Assembly: GCF_016125575.1 (NCBI RefSeq)
Contig: NZ_WGLM01000006.1
Location: forward strand, 124,001-188,000
Direction of reading: 5' to 3'
Length of the DNA stretch: 64,000 bases
Source of the DNA: Limimaricola sp.
GTDB lineage: Bacteria; Pseudomonadota; Alphaproteobacteria; Rhodobacterales; Rhodobacteraceae
A program made the translations under genes and the position numbers. This document shows positions 55,312 through 63,913 of the stretch, in pieces. The notes under the pieces were generated by a model. It was not told where the DNA came from, made no database searches, and worked only from the letters and a program-made list of their open reading frames with translations. How positions within the stretch are numbered: the stretch's first letter is position 1; each line of letters starts with the position of its first letter.

Positions 55312-56334
55312 ATGGGCTACAAAGTCGTCGTCGCGGGCGCCACAGGTAACGTGGGCCGCGAAATGCTCAACATCCTCGCCGAGCGGGAGTTTCCCGTCGA
55401 CGAGATCGCCGCACTGGCCAGCCGCAAGTCGCTGGGCACCGAGGTGAGCTTTGGCGACAAGACCCTCAAGACCAAGGATCTCGACACCTTCGACTTCACC
55501 GGCTGGGATATCGCGCTTTTCGCCATCGGGTCGGACGCGACGAAGATCTACGCGCCCAAGGCCGCCAAGGCCGGCTGCGTGGTGATCGACAACTCGTCGC
55601 TCTATCGCTACGACCCGGACGTGCCGCTCGTGGTGCCCGAGGTGAACGCCGACGCGGTCACCGGATATGCCAAGAAGAACATCATCGCCAACCCCAACTG
55701 CTCGACCGCGCAGATGGTGGTGGCGCTGAAACCGCTGCATGATCGCGCAACGATCAAGCGCGTGGTGGTCTCGACCTACCAGTCCGTTTCGGGCGCGGGC
55801 AAGGAAGGCATGGACGAGCTTTGGGACCAGACCAAGGCCGTCTACAATCCCACCGCCGACGTGCCGGCCAAGAAGTTCACCAAGCAGATCGCCTTCAACG
55901 TGATTCCCCATATCGACGTCTTCATGGAAGACGGTCAGACCAAGGAAGAATGGAAGATGGTCGCCGAGACCAAGAAGATCCTGAGCAAGGACATCAAGGT
56001 CACGGCCACCTGCGTGCGCGTGCCGGTCTTCGTCGGCCATTCCGAGGCCGTGAATATCGAGTTCGAGAGCCATCTCGACGAGGCCGAGGCGCGCGACATC
56101 CTGCGCGAGTCGCCCGGTATCATGGTGATCGACAAGCGCGAGAACGGCGGCTACGTCACGCCGATCGAATGCGTGGGCGACTATGCCACGTTCATCAGCC
56201 GCATCCGGCAGGACCCGACCATCGACAATGGCCTGAACATCTGGGTGGTCAGCGACAACCTGCGCAAGGGCGCCGCGCTGAACGCGGTCCAGATCGCCGA
56301 GGTTCTGGGCCAGCGTTGCCTGAAGAAGGGCTGA
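55312..56334 (+). CDS. asd: Aspartate-semialdehyde dehydrogenase
   Basis: This 340-residue enzyme reduces aspartyl phosphate with NADPH to aspartate semialdehyde, the branch point for lysine, threonine, methionine and diaminopimelate. The Rossmann motif is VVVAGATGNVGREMLNIL, and the catalytic cysteine is in IIANPNCSTAQMVVALKPLHD. STYQSVSGAGKEGMDEL and CVRVPVFVGHSEAVNIEF (active-site histidine) are further signatures. AAGGAGCCACATC precedes the ATG. Confidence 0.98.
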   Translation: MGYKVVVAGATGNVGREMLNILAEREFPVDEIAALASRKSLGTEVSFGDKTLKTKDLDTFDFTGWDIALFAIGSDATKIYAPKAAKAGCVVIDNSSLYRYDPDVPLVVPEVNADAVTGYAKKNIIANPNCSTAQMVVALKPLHDRATIKRVVVSTYQSVSGAGKEGMDELWDQTKAVYNPTADVPAKKFTKQIAFNVIPHIDVFMEDGQTKEEWKMVAETKKILSKDIKVTATCVRVPVFVGHSEAVNIEFESHLDEAEARDILRESPGIMVIDKRENGGYVTPIECVGDYATFISRIRQDPTIDNGLNIWVVSDNLRKGAALNAVQIAEVLGQRCLKKG

Positions 56335-56363
56335 CCCGACTTTACGCGCGGATGTGATCGCGG

Positions 56364-56381
56364 CGGCGGCCAAGGCCGCCG
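56364..56381. terminator. GC hairpin downstream of asd
   Basis: CGGCGGCC and GGCCGCCG form a perfect 8-bp stem with a two-base loop 30 bases after the asd stop. No T-run is present, so this is a moderate terminator candidate. Confidence 0.45.
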
Positions 56382-56435
56382 TCATGCGGTCATGTGCTGC
56401 GCAAGAGGCGCGGTATCACGGCAGAAGATGGGCGC

Positions 56436-56558
56436 TCAGCGGCGTTCATCCTCGCGCTCGGGCTCTTGCCCGGTTCGGACATGCCCCCCCTCGATCTCGG
56501 CGATCAGACCGAAAAGCAGGATCATCAACAGCACGGCAAGAAGTGTCAGATGGATCAT
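56436..56558 (-). CDS. Very small single-pass membrane protein
   Basis: This is a 40-residue protein: MIHLTLLAVLLMILLFGLIA forms one helix, followed by an acidic/basic tail (EIEGGHVRTGQEPEREDERR). ATG 56558 is preceded by AGAAGGCGTGCGACG, a plausible ribosome site. The longer frame to 56624 adds residues with no protein character. It may modulate a membrane enzyme, as many such miniproteins do. No family is recognised. Confidence 0.6.
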   Translation of the reverse strand: MIHLTLLAVLLMILLFGLIAEIEGGHVRTGQEPEREDERR

Positions 56559-56736
56559 CGTCGCACGCCTTCTGTGAGAGGTGTGCAGCGACGATATACC
56601 CGGTCGACACTCACCATGACGCACGTTGCGGTGAACCCGCGAGGTGGTGAAAAGCAGCGATCACTGCCCGATTTCAACCCTTGGTTGAGTGCCTTTTTAT
56701 ATTTATTTTCAGATATTTAAAAGATTCCTCTGCGCC

Positions 56737-56773
56737 AAAGGGAAAAACCCTTTCGCGAGGTGAAACTCTCGCG
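56737..56773. other. Two adjacent hairpins upstream of small genes
   Basis: AAAGGG (56737-56742) and CCCTTT (56748-56753) form a stem around five As. CGCGAG (56754-56759) and CTCGCG (56768-56773) form a second stem directly after it. They lie 60-100 bases before a 51-residue gene and could be a terminator/antiterminator, an mRNA leader or part of a small RNA. Between 56559 and 56834 there is no other supported gene. Confidence 0.4.
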
Positions 56774-56834
56774 CCGCCATCTCCGTGGCTCCGGTCGTGT
56801 GGGGCACAAGAATACGACCGAAAGGATCAACGAC

Positions 56835-56990
56835 ATGACATCTGCCAACGCCATGCGCCATGCCATCCTCGCGCCCGCCTCCACTTCGTATCCGCGCCGC
56901 CCACGGCCGCCGCGCGTGCCCGTCACCCGCGCCGAGATCGCCGCACTTTTCGCCGTCGAACTTGGCTACTGCCGCAAGACCCTGCGCTGA
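56835..56990 (+). CDS. Small protein with PRRPRPPR motif (first of two)
   Basis: This 51-residue protein has AAAGGATCAACGAC before the ATG. It consists of a short helical start, the sequence YPRRPRPPRVPVTRAEI in the middle, and a helical end with FAVELGYCRKTLR. The next small gene, 33 bases on, repeats the motif. No known family is recognised. The pair may derive from duplication or bind a common partner. Confidence 0.6.
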   Translation: MTSANAMRHAILAPASTSYPRRPRPPRVPVTRAEIAALFAVELGYCRKTLR

Positions 56991-57023
56991 ACCTCACTTC
57001 ATTTTCCAGAACGGAGAACCCCC

Positions 57024-57152
57024 ATGATCCTCATCGTCAAAGCCCGCCATCGCCGCCGCTGCGCCATCGACTCGCTGACATCGCGCGAAACCAACCTCTT
57101 TTGTGACAGCTTCGGCGCGCCGCGCCGTCCACGCCCGCCCCGCGACGTCTGA
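57024..57152 (+). CDS. Small protein with PRRPRPPR motif (second of two)
   Basis: This 42-residue protein has ACGGAGAACCCCC before the ATG. It starts MILIVKARHRRRCAID and ends APRRPRPPRDV, sharing PRRPRPPR with the preceding gene. The rest is not similar. It was too short for routine gene finding. No function is known. Confidence 0.55.
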   Translation: MILIVKARHRRRCAIDSLTSRETNLFCDSFGAPRRPRPPRDV

Positions 57153-57233
57153 GGGGGAGCAGCCTGCGCGGCGCTTGCTTTCGCGCCGCGCCCGGCGAAG
57201 ACTGGCTCCGTCAACAAGTGATGGAGTTTGCAG

Positions 57234-58886
57234 ATGTCCCGCCTCTTGCCCGTTGCCGCCCTCTCCGCGTTCATCCTCGCTCCGCAGGCCGTGCTGGCCG
57301 ATACCGTTACCGCCGCCAGCCACGTCGCCCGTGTCACGCTCTATCCCGACGGCGCCAGCATCGAGCGTGAGGTTACCTTTGCTGCCGCCGCCGGCGCGCA
57401 TGAGCTTGTCATAGCCGGCCTGCCCCTTGCGACCGATGCCGACACCCTGCGCGTGGCGGCCGCCGATGCGCGGATCGGCGCGGTCACCCTGCGGCAGGGC
57501 CGCCTGCCCCCGCGCGACACGGCCGACAGCGCCGAGATTGCGGCCGCCAAGGCCGAGGTCGACCGGTTGGAGGCCGCGCTGCGCAGCCGTGACGCCGCCA
57601 TCGCCGAGGTCCGCCTGCGCACAGATGCCGCGGCCGAGCGTATCGCGTTCCTGCGAAAGCTGGGCGATGTCCGGCCCGATGGCGGCCTGACCACCGCGAA
57701 CGTCGATGACCTGCGCGCAATGTCCCGGATGATCGGCGACGAGGTGTTGGCCGCCCGCACCGACGCCCTGAAGGCCGAAACCGAAGCAACCGAGGCGAGC
57801 CTTGCGCGCGACAAGGACGCCAAGGCACTCGACAAGGCCCGACAGGTGCTGGCCGCGCTGACAAGGCCCGCGCCGGAGACAGCGATCCTGACCGTCACGG
57901 TCGACACTGCCAGCGATGGCGAACACCGCCTGCAGATCACCACCTTCACCGGCGATGCCAGTTGGCAACCGGTTTACGACCTGCGCCTGACCCGCGGCGA
58001 CAGCCCCACACTTGCCCTTCAGCGCGGCGCACTGGTCAGCCAATATACCGGCGAGGACTGGCAGGGCGTGGATCTTACACTTTCAACCGCGCGGCCTTCG
58101 GCACAGGCCGACCCTTCGGCCATTTATCCCCAGCTGCTGCGCTATGGCCCGCCGCTCCCACCGGCGCCGGCCCCCGCCGGCAGCGAGGCCTTCTCCGGCG
58201 CCCTCGCGAAAATGGATGACGCTCCGGTCATGGCCGAGCCGGCCCCGGTTATCGCGGTGGCAAATTTCGAAGGCGCCAACGTCACCTATCATTATGGCCC
58301 GGCCGTTGACATTGCCGACGGGGTCGAGGCGCTGCGGCTGAACCTCGACAGCCTCGCCTTTACCCCGGATTTGGTGGCCGAGGCGATTCCGCTGCAGGAC
58401 AGCGCCGCCTACCTGATGGCCAGTTTCACCAACGACACCGCCGAGCCGATCCTGCCCGGCCGCGCCGTCCTGTTCCTCGACGGCGCGGTCACCGGCGCGA
58501 CCGACCTGCCGCTGATCCCCGCGGGCGGCGAACTGCGCACCGGGTTCGGCGCCATCGACGGACTGCGCCTGACCCGCACCGTGCCCAGCCGCAGCGAGGG
58601 CGACCGTGGCCTGATCAGCAAGTCGAACCAGATCGACGAAAAGGCCCTGATCACGGTCGAAAACCTGACGCAGGAGACATGGCAGATGCATGTGATCGAC
58701 AGGGTGCCCTATTCCGAACAGGACGATCTGAAGATTACTTACACCGCCACCCCGCCGGCGACCGACACCGATCTGGACGGTCAGCGCGGCCTGCTGGCTT
58801 GGGACTTCCCGCTGGCGGCCGGGGCCAGCCAGCAAATCAGGCTGGACCACAGCGTCAACTGGCCCGCGGGACAGGTGCTGCGCTAG
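57234..58886 (+). CDS. MuiA/DUF4139-family exported protein
   Basis: This 550-residue protein has a signal peptide (LPVAALSAFILAPQAVLAD). The N-terminal domain (VARVTLYPDGASIEREVTFAAAAGAHELVIAGLP) matches the DUF4140 part of the family. A coiled-coil segment follows (about 95-185), then the large DUF4139 beta domain (YDLRLTRGDSPTLALQRGALVSQYTGEDWQGVDLTLSTA). The family includes a mucoidy inhibitor A homologue, but its biochemical role is unknown. ATG 57234 has GGAG upstream. Its end nearly abuts the convergent carbonic anhydrase gene. Confidence 0.88.
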   Translation: MSRLLPVAALSAFILAPQAVLADTVTAASHVARVTLYPDGASIEREVTFAAAAGAHELVIAGLPLATDADTLRVAAADARIGAVTLRQGRLPPRDTADSAEIAAAKAEVDRLEAALRSRDAAIAEVRLRTDAAAERIAFLRKLGDVRPDGGLTTANVDDLRAMSRMIGDEVLAARTDALKAETEATEASLARDKDAKALDKARQVLAALTRPAPETAILTVTVDTASDGEHRLQITTFTGDASWQPVYDLRLTRGDSPTLALQRGALVSQYTGEDWQGVDLTLSTARPSAQADPSAIYPQLLRYGPPLPPAPAPAGSEAFSGALAKMDDAPVMAEPAPVIAVANFEGANVTYHYGPAVDIADGVEALRLNLDSLAFTPDLVAEAIPLQDSAAYLMASFTNDTAEPILPGRAVLFLDGAVTGATDLPLIPAGGELRTGFGAIDGLRLTRTVPSRSEGDRGLISKSNQIDEKALITVENLTQETWQMHVIDRVPYSEQDDLKITYTATPPATDTDLDGQRGLLAWDFPLAAGASQQIRLDHSVNWPAGQVLR

Positions 58887-58889
58887 GTC

Positions 58890-59540
58890 TTATATCGGAA
58901 CGAAGTCGCCTGTGGCCGGGTCGTATTGCGACAGCCCGCCCTCGCCCACGTCGGTCCACAGGCCGTGCAGCGTCAGCCGTTCGTCGGCGATGGCCGCCTG
59001 CACGAAAGGAAAGGTCATGAGGTTTTCCAGCGAGATCAGCACCGCTTGCTTTTCCAGCGCGCGGCGCACCGCGGCCTCGTCGCCCAGATCCTTTACCTTC
59101 TCGTAGCCGGGCCGCAGGATATCCATCCAGCGACCGACAAAGCTGGATTTCTCTTCCAGCTCCGGCGCCCGGCCCGCGCACATGTCATGGCAGCCGTTCA
59201 CACCGCCGCAGTTGGAATGGCCCAGCACGATGACATGGGCAACCTTCAGCGCCGCCACGGCGTATTCCACCGCCGCCGAGGTGCCGTGCGCCTGCCCGTC
59301 GGGTTCGTGCGGCGGGACAAGGTTGGCGATGTTGCGATGAATGAAGAATTCGCCCTGGTCGGCCCCGAAGATCGAGGTGACATGGACCCTGCTGTCGCAG
59401 CAGGAAATCACCATCGCCCGCGGGCGTTGGCCCTCTTCGGCAAGACGGCGATACCAAGCGCGGTTCTCGGCGTAGGTGGTGGCCTTCCAGCCCTGGTAGC
59501 GGCGGATCAGGTATTCCGGCAGCGGGCGGATTGCGCTCAT
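58890..59540 (-). CDS. Beta-class carbonic anhydrase
   Basis: This 216-residue enzyme hydrates carbon dioxide to bicarbonate. Zinc ligands are the cysteine in VISCCDSRV, the histidine in VLGHSNCGGV and the cysteine that follows it; the aspartate-arginine pair of CCDSR is also present. GEFFIHRNIANLVPP and GTSAAVEYAVAAL are family signatures. ATG 59540 is used, since the longer frame to 59588 starts with low-complexity arginines. Confidence 0.95.
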   Translation of the reverse strand: MSAIRPLPEYLIRRYQGWKATTYAENRAWYRRLAEEGQRPRAMVISCCDSRVHVTSIFGADQGEFFIHRNIANLVPPHEPDGQAHGTSAAVEYAVAALKVAHVIVLGHSNCGGVNGCHDMCAGRAPELEEKSSFVGRWMDILRPGYEKVKDLGDEAAVRRALEKQAVLISLENLMTFPFVQAAIADERLTLHGLWTDVGEGGLSQYDPATGDFVPI

Positions 59541-59655
59541 GCCCCATGTCCTTCTTGCAAGCCTTCGCCTTCTAGGCTGCATTCGCATGAAATTCGAGCG
59601 ATTTCTGCCGCCGTTCTCAACCTGTCAGGAACCATGCCCATGGCAGGGACGGCGC

Positions 59656-60084
59656 ATGTCGTTCGATCCACTCGTGCCGCTCGGCACCCACAATGGCCCT
59701 GTTCAACCGCTGATGCCGCACCTTGCCGCCGAGCGGTCGGTGCCCGATCCCGAGGCGTTGCAGCAACTTGTCGCCACACGCGGCCTCGATGCCGCCGGTG
59801 ACATGATCTGCCATGCGCTGGTCCAGCTTGCCTGCCGGCAGCAGGCGATCTTGGCAGCCCATCGCGCCTGCCAGTTCAACCGCATCTGCGCCGAGGCGCG
59901 GCGGATGGCAGCCATTGCCACGCAGGTTGGGATGGCCGATCTGGCCCGCGTCGCGGGTGATGCCATGGCCTGCGCCCAAAGAGACGATCCAGTGGCCCTC
60001 GGCGCCGTGCTGGCGCGGTTGGGCCGGCTTTGCTCCGGCGCACTGACCGGCACGTACCACGCGGCCGAAACCGGCGGCGGATGA
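59656..60084 (+). CDS. Conserved helical hypothetical protein
   Basis: This 142-residue all-helical protein has CAGGGACGGCGC before its ATG. The centre (LDAAGDMICHALVQLACRQQAILAAHRACQFNRICAEARRMAAIATQVGMADLARVAGDAMACAQ) looks like a four-helix bundle and is somewhat like Hpt domains, but the phosphotransfer histidine context is not convincing. Upstream starts at 59587 and 59539 are possible. The M17 aminopeptidase gene follows after 88 bases. Confidence 0.6.
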   Translation: MSFDPLVPLGTHNGPVQPLMPHLAAERSVPDPEALQQLVATRGLDAAGDMICHALVQLACRQQAILAAHRACQFNRICAEARRMAAIATQVGMADLARVAGDAMACAQRDDPVALGAVLARLGRLCSGALTGTYHAAETGGG

Positions 60085-60172
60085 CCCGTGGCAGGCCTTG
60101 CCGTGGCGGGCCTTGCAGGTGCGGACCAAGGGGCTAGTCTGCGCCGCAACCCCAACTGCCGAAAGAGCCGCC

Positions 60173-61549
60173 ATGTTGCCCCGTTTCGCCCCCGCCGATG
60201 CTACCGCGCTTCCCCTTCACGTCGTCACGCCCGACACGCTGGAGGCGGTGCTGAACGGCCTGTCCGCCCCGGCACGCGGCTGGGCGCAGGCTCAAGGCTT
60301 TGCCGCGGGGCCGGGCGCGGTGCTGGCCCTGCCTGACGCCACCGGCGCGATTGCAGGCGCAATGGTAGGCCTTGGCACGCCCGCGCAGCGCGCGCGCGGC
60401 CGGTTCGTCGTCGGCGGTGCCGCCTCGAAACTGCCCGCCGGCACATGGCGCATTGAAGGGATCGGTGGCGATGATCTGGCCGAAGCCGTGCTGGGCTGGC
60501 TGCTCGACAGCTACCGCTTCGACCGCTACCGCAAGCAGGACGCCGCCCGCGCCGAACTGGCCGCGCCCGAAGGTATCGACGCCAAGCAGATCCTGGCCCT
60601 GGCCGAAGGCGAATACCTGACGCGCGACCTCATCAACACGCCTGCCGGCGACATGGGCCCGGCCGAGCTGGAGACCGCCGCGCGCGAATTGGCCGAACGC
60701 CATGGTGCCGCGATACATGTGATCGTGGGCGACGACCTGCTGACGCAGAACTTTCCGCTCATCCACGCAGTCGGGCGCGCCTCGACCCGCGCCCCGCGAC
60801 TGATCGACATCAGCTGGGGCAGCGAAGGGCCCAGCCTGACGCTGGTGGGCAAGGGTGTCTGCTTTGATACTGGAGGCCTCGACATCAAGCCGCCAGGATC
60901 GATGGGCCTGATGAAGAAGGACATGGGTGGTGCTGCCACGGTCTTGGGCCTTGCCCACGCGATCATGGCGACGGGACAGAAGCTGCGCCTGCGGGTGTTG
61001 ATCCCGGCGGTGGAAAACAGCATCGACGGCAACGCCTTCCGCCCGCAGGACATCCTGACCAGCCGCAAAGGCCTGACCGTCGAGATCAACAATACAGATG
61101 CCGAGGGGCGGCTGGTGCTGGCCGACGCGCTGACGCTGGGCAGCGAGGGCAAGCCTGACCTGATGATCTCGATGGCGACGCTGACCGGCGCGGCAAGGGT
61201 GGCAGTCGGCCCCGACCTTGCCCCCTTCTACACCGATGACGATGCCCATGCCGCGGCGCTGTCGCGGTCTGCCACGCAGGTGCGCGACCCGGTCTGGCGG
61301 ATGCCCTTCCATGCGCCCTACGACGCGCTGATCGAACCCGGCATCGCCGATCTGGACAACGCGCCGGGCGGCGGTATGGCGGGCTCGATCACCGCGGCGC
61401 TGTTCCTGCGCCGCTTTGCCGATGCGCCCTACATGCATTTCGACATCTACGGCTGGCAGCCCAGCGCCGCGCCGGGCCGGCCCAGGGGCGGCGTGGGCAT
61501 GGGCGCGCGGGCGCTTTTCGCCGCCCTGCCGGAGATGCTTGGCGCGTGA
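60173..61549 (+). CDS. Leucyl aminopeptidase family M17
   Basis: This 458-residue cytosolic metallopeptidase removes N-terminal residues from peptides. The signature NNTDAEGRLVLADAL carries metal ligands, and the active-site lysine segments are LVGKGVCFDTGGLDIKPPGSMGLMKKDMGGAA. The C-terminal part keeps ATLTGAARVAVG. It resembles the alphaproteobacterial subgroup annotated leucyl aminopeptidase family protein rather than classical PepA. The stop overlaps the start of the next gene by four bases (GTGA). Confidence 0.93.
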   Translation: MLPRFAPADATALPLHVVTPDTLEAVLNGLSAPARGWAQAQGFAAGPGAVLALPDATGAIAGAMVGLGTPAQRARGRFVVGGAASKLPAGTWRIEGIGGDDLAEAVLGWLLDSYRFDRYRKQDAARAELAAPEGIDAKQILALAEGEYLTRDLINTPAGDMGPAELETAARELAERHGAAIHVIVGDDLLTQNFPLIHAVGRASTRAPRLIDISWGSEGPSLTLVGKGVCFDTGGLDIKPPGSMGLMKKDMGGAATVLGLAHAIMATGQKLRLRVLIPAVENSIDGNAFRPQDILTSRKGLTVEINNTDAEGRLVLADALTLGSEGKPDLMISMATLTGAARVAVGPDLAPFYTDDDAHAAALSRSATQVRDPVWRMPFHAPYDALIEPGIADLDNAPGGGMAGSITAALFLRRFADAPYMHFDIYGWQPSAAPGRPRGGVGMGARALFAALPEMLGA

Positions 61550-62016
61550 AGATCGTGCCGGCCAGCGCGGCGGACATCGCCCCGGTCGCGGCCCTCTGGC
61601 ACGACGGCTGGCACGAGGCGCATGCCGCCATCGTGCCGCCCGAACTGGTCGCGTTGCGCGTCCCAGCCGAGTTTCAGGACCGCACCGCCGCACATATCGG
61701 CCAGACCCATGTCGGGCTGATCGACGGCGAGCTGGTTGGTTTCGTGACCGTTGAAGATGACGAGATTTACCAGCTTTTCGTCGCGCCCGCGGCACGGGGC
61801 ACCGGGGCCGCGCGGGCGCTGATCGTGCATGGCGAAGGGCTGATTGCCAAACACCATGACCGCGCTTGGCTGGCCTGCACCGTCGGCAATTCCCGTGCGG
61901 CGCATTTTTATCAGAAATCCGGCTGGACGCTTGCCGGGGAAGAGGACCTGCTGGTGGAGACCGGCGATGGCCCGTTCCCGGTGCGGGTCTGGCGCTATGA
62001 GAAGGCCCTCAAATGA
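61546..62016 (+). CDS. GNAT-family N-acetyltransferase
   Basis: This 156-residue GNAT protein starts at GTG within the end of the aminopeptidase gene. Signatures are IYQLFVAPAARGTGAARALIVHGEGLI, the acetyl-CoA-binding loop, then ACTVGNSRAAHFYQKSGWTLAGEEDL. The substrate is unknown. It also overlaps the following gene by four bases, so the three genes are translationally linked. Confidence 0.9.
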   Translation: MKIVPASAADIAPVAALWHDGWHEAHAAIVPPELVALRVPAEFQDRTAAHIGQTHVGLIDGELVGFVTVEDDEIYQLFVAPAARGTGAARALIVHGEGLIAKHHDRAWLACTVGNSRAAHFYQKSGWTLAGEEDLLVETGDGPFPVRVWRYEKALK

Positions 62017-62840
62017 TGCGTGACCGCCGCCTGACCCCGGCCAATGGCCGCGTCGCCGCCCTGTCGCTGCAAGGCGAGGTTGAAGCCGACCATTTCGTGC
62101 CCGGCGAGGCGCGGCAGGTGGCTGTTCCGGTCGCCAACCTTTGCCGCCAGCCCGACGGCACGCGCGAACGGCAGTTGCTGCTGGGCGCGGATGTAACCGT
62201 CTATGAAGACCGCAACGGCTGGGCCTTCGTACAGGCCGGGCGAGATGGTTATGTCGGCTATGTCCTTTCGGCCATGCTGCGGCACCCGCTGGTCGCCACC
62301 CACCACGTCGCCACCTTCGGCACCCATGCCTACCGCGACCCCGACATCAAGTCGCCAGATGTCTGCGCGCTGCCCTTCGGCGCCCGGCTGGTTGTGCTGA
62401 ACGAAGAACGGCGGTTTTGGGAGACGGAACAGGGCTTCGTGCCCAAGCCGCACCTCTGGCCGCTGGCCAAAACCTTTACCGACCCCGCCACCGTTGCGCA
62501 GATGCATTTCGGGGTGCCCTATCTCTGGGGCGGCAATTCCACCCGCGGGATCGACTGTTCGGGGCTGGTGCAGGCGGCGCTGATCGCCTGCGGGCAGGAC
62601 TGCCCCGCCGACAGCGACCTGCAGCGCGCCGACCTTGGCAGCCACCTGCCCGACGATGCGGACTTGCAACGTGCAGACCTTGTTTTCTGGCAGGGCCATG
62701 TCGGGATGATGGTGGATGACGAGACGATGGTTCACGCCAACGCCCATCACATGGCCGTTGCCTATGAACCCGTCGCCGCAGCGATCCTCAGGATCGAGGC
62801 GCAGGGCGGCGGGCCGGTGCTGGCCCGCAAGCGGCCCTAG
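62013..62840 (+). CDS. NlpC/P60-family peptidase
   Basis: This 275-residue protein has two N-terminal SH3-like domains (LLLGADVTVYEDRNGWAFVQAGRDGYVGYVLSAML and ALPFGARLVVLNEERRFWETEQGFV) and a C-terminal NlpC/P60 domain. The catalytic cysteine is in STRGIDCSGLVQAAL, the histidine in WQGHVGMMVDD, and the third polar residue in HANAHHMAV. Such enzymes cut gamma-D-glutamyl-diaminopimelate bonds in peptidoglycan peptides. No signal peptide is visible, so it may recycle wall peptides in the cytosol. Confidence 0.9.
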   Translation: MMRDRRLTPANGRVAALSLQGEVEADHFVPGEARQVAVPVANLCRQPDGTRERQLLLGADVTVYEDRNGWAFVQAGRDGYVGYVLSAMLRHPLVATHHVATFGTHAYRDPDIKSPDVCALPFGARLVVLNEERRFWETEQGFVPKPHLWPLAKTFTDPATVAQMHFGVPYLWGGNSTRGIDCSGLVQAALIACGQDCPADSDLQRADLGSHLPDDADLQRADLVFWQGHVGMMVDDETMVHANAHHMAVAYEPVAAAILRIEAQGGGPVLARKRP

Positions 62841-63397
62841 CGCGCCAGCCCAAGCGCGCCCTGCACCGCCGCACCCAGAACATCGTCGGTCCAATAGCCA
62901 GCACGCAGCCAGTCCGGCGCATGATCCAGCAGCGACAGGTCGTGTGGCACCCAGCCCAAGGACAGTGCCTGCGCGCTGCATCCCGGCAGGCTGTCATAGG
63001 CCGCAACGATCGCGTCGATCGCATGGCCGATCCGCGCCACCGCGCCGCGCGCATGGGGGGCGTGGTCGGGCGCGGCCAACTGGCTGGCCGCCAACACCAG
63101 CCGCGGCACCCGCAGCGCCCCGCAAGCGCGAACCAACCGCGTCGTGCCCTCCATCCCGGAAACATGGCTTTCGGCCGGGGCGGTCGGATCGGCGGACGTA
63201 TGCAAGTGCAGGACCGCACCGGCCTTGGCCAGAACCGCCTGTAATCCCGTCGCGTTGAAATCGTCATGGGCAAGGTCAAGGCGCAGATCCGCCCCTTCGG
63301 CCTCGTCCACACCTATCATCTCGGGAAGCAGCGCCCTCAGACGGCGGCCGACTGGCCCTTCCGACCCGGTCACGATCACCGGACCAGCCGAGGCCAT
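62837..63397 (-). CDS. NAD(P)-binding (SDR-like) protein
   Basis: This 186-residue protein starts MASAGPVIVTGSEGPVGRRLRALLP, a Rossmann glycine motif, and continues AVLHLHTSADPTAPAESHVSGMEGTTRLVRAC and VPRLVLAASQLAAPDHAP, as in short NAD-dependent epimerases. It is shorter than typical family members and lacks a clear YxxxK. It may not be catalytic. ATG 63397 lies two bases after the stop of the DUF2794-like gene; the longer frame to 63625 lies inside that gene. Confidence 0.75.
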   Translation of the reverse strand: MASAGPVIVTGSEGPVGRRLRALLPEMIGVDEAEGADLRLDLAHDDFNATGLQAVLAKAGAVLHLHTSADPTAPAESHVSGMEGTTRLVRACGALRVPRLVLAASQLAAPDHAPHARGAVARIGHAIDAIVAAYDSLPGCSAQALSLGWVPHDLSLLDHAPDWLRAGYWTDDVLGAAVQGALGLAR

Positions 63398-63399
63398 GG

Positions 63400-63741
63400 T
63401 CAGTCCACGGCCCGGATCAGCTTGCGCTCCAGCACCTGCAGGACCGTCCGCAGATCGTTGCCACGTTTGAGAACCTGTCCGTCCATCCCGATCACGGCAT
63501 ATTGCCCTTGCCGGTTGCGCAGCGTCGGCCGTTTCTCGATCCGGTAAAGCGGGTTTTCCGCCGTCCGCCGGAAGACCGAGAAGACGGCCACGTCGCGCAG
63601 GCAGGAAATGCCGTAGTCGCGCCATTCGCCGGCGGCGACCATGCGTCCGTAAAGCGCCAGAATGGGGCTAAGCTCGGTACGGTGAAACGCGACCTGTTCG
63701 GCGCCGGGCCGGGCGAAAGGCTGAAGGGGCTGAACCGTCAT
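63400..63741 (-). CDS. DUF2794-like conserved protein
   Basis: This 113-residue protein has the DUF2794 pattern: VAFHRTELSPILALYGRMVAAGEWRDYGI, then DVAVFSVFRRTAENPLYRIEKRP and QYAVIGMDGQVLKRGNDLRTVLQVLERKL. The family is widespread in alphaproteobacteria and uncharacterised. ATG 63741 starts MTVQPLQPF; upstream codons to 63876 are not conserved in character. It is probably cotranscribed with the NAD(P)-binding gene. Confidence 0.85.
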   Translation of the reverse strand: MTVQPLQPFARPGAEQVAFHRTELSPILALYGRMVAAGEWRDYGISCLRDVAVFSVFRRTAENPLYRIEKRPTLRNRQGQYAVIGMDGQVLKRGNDLRTVLQVLERKLIRAVD

Positions 63742-63913
63742 ACAAACAGAGTTGCGCCGTTGCCCGGATAAATCAAGCACCCTGCCCCGCAATGACCGCG
63801 AAGGCTTCGCATTGCCGCCACAGTTGCAGGCGAAAAGCGCGGCATAGCAATACGCTAACCCGGCGCCGCGAACCAACAGCCCCCACCTGTCGCGGCGTCG
63901 GGGACTTCCCCCT

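Noticed and set aside
54349-56385. Minus-strand open frame of 678 codons
   Set aside because: It runs opposite matB and asd, both with intact active sites; it has no ribosome site or recognisable fold.
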